Assembly: GCF_003945595.2 (NCBI RefSeq)
Contig: NW_024104320.1
Coordinates: forward strand, 2,463,365-2,527,364
Direction: 5' to 3'
Source: Pipra filicauda
Lineage: Eukaryota > Chordata > Aves > Passeriformes > Pipridae
Length of the DNA: 64,000 nt
Positions 59,368-64,000 of this stretch are shown piece by piece (positions within the stretch are counted from its first letter, which is position 1; each line of letters opens with the position of its first letter). A program made the position numbers and the translations under genes. A model generated the notes under the pieces. It ran no database searches and was not told the origin of the DNA. It saw only the letters and a list, made by a program, of their open reading frames with translations.

Positions 59368-60499
59368 CTCAGTGCTGCCCTAGGGTTGGGTCCCCAGGCC
59401 AGGTCCCATCTCCCTTCTCAAGTGTCACCCACTGGGGTCTCCATATGAAGGCCACAGGACAGTGTTTCAAACTCTGGGAGTGTTTCCCAGTCAGACTAAT
59501 TGGTTAGTTGCCATAAAAAAAAATCCATCACTACCATTACATAGCAAACCTGCACTCAGGAAACTTCTTGATGGACCCAGGGAAACTTCATGATGGACAA
59601 GTCACCCAAAATAACCCCTCATTTATCTGGAGTGCCAGCAGCTCCTAGAAAATGAGCTCCACAATTAACACTGAGGCATCAGCACCTGCTGATGCAGCAC
59701 TGCTAATTATAGAGCCAGGGCTCAAGCAAGCACAGCACAATTAACAAATCTTAGACGAGGCTGCAAGAGGCACGAGAGCTGCTGGGCTCTCCCAGACTCC
59801 CTCCAGGCTGGAGGTGACAGCAGGATCCCATCAAGAGCTGCCCCACCACGGTGGTGGTCCCATGATGAGTGGCAGGGATTTACACCCTGCTGCTCCAAGG
59901 GTGACGTCTGGGCTGATAGTCCAGCCTTTAATACTGGAGCAATAAATTGCAGCTGCCCTCCTGGCAGCTCCAGCAGGAGGGAGGGAAATGGTGGGAGTGT
60001 GACATTAAGGCTTGCAGCACCCATCACCTGCGTCACTCATTGACATTTTTCCCCGCAAGGCTTGGTTAAAAAGCACAAGGTGTAATTTTCAGTGCTGAAA
60101 TGTTGGCATCTTACCACCTCTGATCTCTAAATGTGCAGGCATTTTCTTCCAGAGGAGACTTTTTTCTGAAGATAAAAAGAAACACATATTTTGAACAGAG
60201 TAAGCAGCTGATTTCCTGCGCTTGCTGGGTTTTGCAGCATCTGTCAAGCTGATGTTATCACATTAAAATCGCCCCATAGATTTCCCATCCTCAAGTTCTG
60301 GGAAACCTCCATGACCAGCACCACTAAAGCATCTGAAGTTCCTCATTAAAGGCCAGAGATAGTTCCTGTGCCCCAACACATGATTCCCAGCGCTGCTGTG
60401 ACTGGTATCAGCCTGGGCACCAATTCCAGGATGGATTCTGAGAAAGTTAAGTGGTCCTTTTTAGTAGGTTCTGTTGTCATAGGACATGGGGTAATGATT

Positions 60500-60722
60500 T
60501 TAAACTAAAGAAGGTTAGATTTAGACTATCCTCTTTTCACGATGAGGGCACAGTTTGCCCAGAGGGGTGGTGGATGCCCCATCCCTGGAAACATTCAAGG
60601 TCACGTTGGATGGGGCTCTGAGCAACTTGATCTAGTTGAAGGTGTCCCTGCTTCTGGCAGGGGGTCGGACTAGATGACCTTTAAAGGTCCCTTCCAGCCC
60701 AAACCAGCCCTGTGATTTTGTA
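60500..60722 (+). mobile_element. CR1 LINE 3'-end fragment
   Basis: Contains actaaagaaggttagattta, gcccatccctggaaacattc-like sequence, ttggatggggctctgagcaa, gaaggtgtccctgcttctgg and the tail cctgtgattttgt. Confidence 0.92.
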
Positions 60723-63700
60723 ATCTCTGACCAAAGGGCTGAGTGGGAGTTGTAGGATCTCTTTGTGGGATGTAGATGCTCAAGTTGGAAGTAGCATCAA
60801 GCCCCAGAAGGCTTTCCTGGGGCACATGGTGGTTTGGAAGTGGACATCCATCTCCATGGCTGCAGTGAGCAGGCTCTCCAGTGTCCTCCAGCTTGGGAAT
60901 GGGTCCCCATGGGGTTTTGCTGGGCATTTCAGATGAGCTCAGTACCCAGGAAATAGCCACATTGCATCCCTTTCCACTCCTCCCCAGTGGCTCTCGGCAG
61001 TGTTGGAGCTGGTTAATGGGTTTTACTGAAGAGTTTGATATTTAACTTGTTTCCTCAGTCAGGCGAAGGCAGGAGAGGTGACTCACCAAGGTCTCACCCT
61101 GGTTCAGCCAGGAAAATCACGTCCTATTCTCTTAGCAGGAAAAATACTTGGCCACAAACACTTTACATCTTGTTGTGCATGGAGGTATCTGCTTCTCACC
61201 CCAACTGGTGCCACCTCCTCTGACCCCTACGACGATGGGCTAAGGGCTGGCACAAATGCACAGGCACAGCATTATTGATGCACACAACTGCCCAGGCTCC
61301 TGGCAATTTCAAAGGGTGGCCCACATGGTGCTTGGGACTTCAAAACAACTCTCCTTGTGCCTGGGATTGAGCTCTCTCCATCCCACTCGAGCAAGGAGTT
61401 TGGGTCTGTGCCTGTCTGTGCGTGTGCGATTGCACATCCCCATCACCACTGCTTTAATGAATCTGAGGAAACGAGCACAAAACCATCGAGCCGTACCGAT
61501 TTTATGTCACTGCCAGGTTTTGCACTCAGCTTGGGAGCCAGGCAGATAAAACACAGCTCGTTTTGTTGATGTCAATGAGGTTTAAAACTCGAGGCAAATT
61601 AATTGCATCTGTATTTTTTTGATCCTTGAAGGCAATTTCGTGAGGCATTTGTTAAAGATGCCACTTAAGGAGGAATTTCCTAACTGCACAAGTTAATAAC
61701 TTTAAAACTGCTGCTCAGGCTTCCTGCAAATGGGGCTTTGTGCTGCAAATCTCTTTGAGGCTCATAATTCAATCCTATTTAGAAGCAAATTTTCTTAGAT
61801 TTAGAGCAATGAATATTTAAATACTACTGGTTGAACAATTTTCAATTTTTAGATCATTTCAAAGCCAGGAGAGTTTATAGCATTCGGCTACTCTGCCACG
61901 CTTTAGCATCTGAACCTTAGCTGACTCTTAAGCAGCTTAAACAGCTATAAAGGGTTAGAGTAGTTTAAAGGGTTAGGGTAGTTTAAGCAGAATATCATAT
62001 TTTCAAGGCTTTGGTTAAAGAAATGGGAGTTCACAGGCTGTCAAGCTGAGCAGCTCCAGATGAAGGACCTGACAAGCCTCGCTAGAAAAGCTCTCTGAAG
62101 CACTTGGTGTGTTCTCTGCTTTCAAACCTTGTCTATTTTATTTTTTTCTAAGAAAAAATAAAGAAGAATAAGGAAGTGAAGCGAGCATGTTGAACATAGA
62201 CACAAAATGCAGAACATAGGCAGAATGTTTGGGAAGTGCTGTGAAGGTGGGTTTGCCCTGACAAACAACTTGTTTTGTTGCTCCCTGTATTTGACATTTT
62301 TCCTCAGTACAAACCACTTCAAAACACAGTAACGCTCTGAAAAGTGGCAATGGAAAAAACACATGAGCTTTGCTGTGTTCATGTTTAGCTCCTTCAATGT
62401 CAGATACGAGCAAATTAAAAATCGAAAGATGGGGCTTTTAAAAACTCTCTTGCGAACCCAAGCCGGTTCTGGCATTTGGCCAGGGGGATTATTTTTGATG
62501 GCAAGGCAGACAAGGGGAGAAAGAGGTCTTTTTTTTTGCAAGAGATTTTTATGCCAGCCCTAGCCATAGAAAATTACCTCTGTGTGCCGTTATAATTTAT
62601 TTCTTTTGACTAAAAGCCATGCATGTTCCAGTATGTTGCTCCATCTGTGCCGTTAATGCTGGACTGTGCAAAAAACTGATTCAGGTTTTGTCGGATACAA
62701 GAGACAGCTGAGGCAGAGGGGAAACCCCTTAGCTTGGCATAAGGCAGATGGATGAACATGGGGATCTGTTTCCAGGTGTTTCTCCAACTGCACTGGCATA
62801 AGGAGAGCATCTGTGCTGGCACCAACCACCCACACCTGTGCTACAAAAGTGAGGTGAGAAACAGCGCAGCCCAGGTGAGCTGCAAAGGCTCTGCTGGGGC
62901 TCTCTCTGCTGCAACTGCTTTACATTGGTCAAAGGGTTATAAGAATGTGACAGGGCTGCTGTACTGGATCATCCCATGTCCCAGTCCCTCACAGTCCCAT
63001 CCCTGATACCAGAACCAGATGCCTGGGAAAGGTATAATAATACCTAATGTCATTTCCCCTGCAAACCCTTCTGTCTCAGACAGTTTGTGGCTTGGGGAGA
63101 GCCTGCAGCACCTGAGGTCTCTGTGTGCTGGGAGACCCTTCATGGGTTTCTCTCCTGTGACCACTCAGAGTCCTCTGGAGAAAGCAGGACCAGCCTTTGC
63201 CACCCAAAGCTTCCGTGCCAGACCTTGTACCAAACACTGGCTGATTTGTCTGTTTTGAGCCTGGCAACATCTGCTGATGCCCTTATCTATCTATAATTTA
63301 TTTTTAATTTTATTTGCCATTGGCTGAAGCTCTGAACAGCCTGTCCTCTCCGAGTTTCATAAGCCTCACCATGTTTCCCCTCCAGCCACCTCTTTTCAAG
63401 GACAAGGAGCCCCAACCTACTCATGTTTGATCTTCCCTGCATCCCTTCTTTGAACTTCTCCCCTTCTGCCCATGGTGAGCTGTGATGATGGATGAGGCAG
63501 GGCCACGTCCACATCAGGATTATACCTTGACAGCATTCATGCTGCAGAAGAAAATGCCAGTCCTGACCAAATATCCCCTCTGAGGCTACTGCCAGGAATT
63601 CCATCAGGGATGGGATATTTAGCATCACCACAGTAGGATCCAGGCAATCACTCAGCTGGAAAAATAACTCAGGTGCTGTGTAATGAGATCTGACAGAAAT

Positions 63701-64000
63701 GTAGCAGTAAATGATTTAATTACTCAGCCTGTTTCAGTGATGGTGCCAGGATGGATGCAGCGGTGCTGGGTCCCTGCAGCTGACAGCAGCATCCTCCTGG
63801 AGCATGCCTGGGGCAAGCCTGTGGCTTGTGACCTTCTTGTACCCTACAGAATTGAATTATACTGTAAATACTGAGATTATTAGTGGTATAGCTGATGTAT
63901 GTGCATGTATACAATGAAATATTCCATACACTGAGGCCCCCAGCAGTCCTATTTTTCCTTCACTTTCCTCAGCATCATTTCTCTTCTCACTTCCAAACTG

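Larger units (their letters stand above)
57993..64000. other. Downstream intergenic, no gene recognised
   Basis: Two CR1 3' ends lie here. The 61,560-62,060 stretch is AT-rich and repeat-free with TAAT and TTTAAA words, a possible conserved non-coding element. No exon of a neighbouring gene was recognised before the window ends. Confidence 0.55.

Noticed and set aside
63340..63480. Possible further - strand CR1 piece (tcataagcctcaccatgttt, cttttcaaggacaaggagcc)
   Set aside because: Only loose similarity to CR1; tail and key landmarks absent.

Overview
The window is vertebrate nuclear DNA, almost certainly from a bird. It carries a multi-exon vertebrate receptor gene with a CpG-island promoter, about twenty CR1 LINE 3'-end fragments of avian type (tails close to ATTCTATG) and one LTR that resembles an abundant bird endogenous-retrovirus LTR. 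Species cannot be fixed from the sequence. There are no bacterial-type operons, CRISPR arrays or recognisable RNA genes.

One protein-coding gene is present, complete and on the + strand: TNFRSF21 (death receptor 6, DR6). Its six coding exons (16924-16977, 22641-23295, 25002-25499, 39845-40110, 49212-49431, 50319-50548) join with consistent phases (0,1,1,0,1) into a 1,923-base CDS for a 640-residue type I membrane receptor: signal peptide, four TNFR cysteine-rich domains, glycosylated stalk, one transmembrane helix, death domain, proline-rich linker and conserved C-terminal region. The 3' UTR runs to about 51.73 kb, with an AU-rich element and two AATAAA signals.

Layout: 1-15.8 kb is intergenic, with a decayed old CR1, several younger CR1 pieces (one nested inside another) and a 68-bp-arm inverted repeat at 10.8-11.0 kb. 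From 15.77 to 16.62 kb an imperfect GC-rich minisatellite abuts the CpG island and exon 1. Introns 1-5 hold CR1 fragments, a solo ERV LTR (37.84-38.61 kb, intron 3), AT-rich simple repeats and a candidate in-frame 54-bp cassette exon (46563-46616, intron 4). From 51.73 kb to the end is intergenic DNA with more CR1 fragments and no recognised gene.

The most interesting points are the candidate cassette exon between the death domain and the C-terminal linker, the higher-order minisatellite at the promoter, the long inverted repeat, the strong-Kozak uORF with its adjacent G-quadruplex-prone repeat, and the weak exon-4 splice donor. No wholly new system was recognised; family names and human comparisons come from memory, not from a search.
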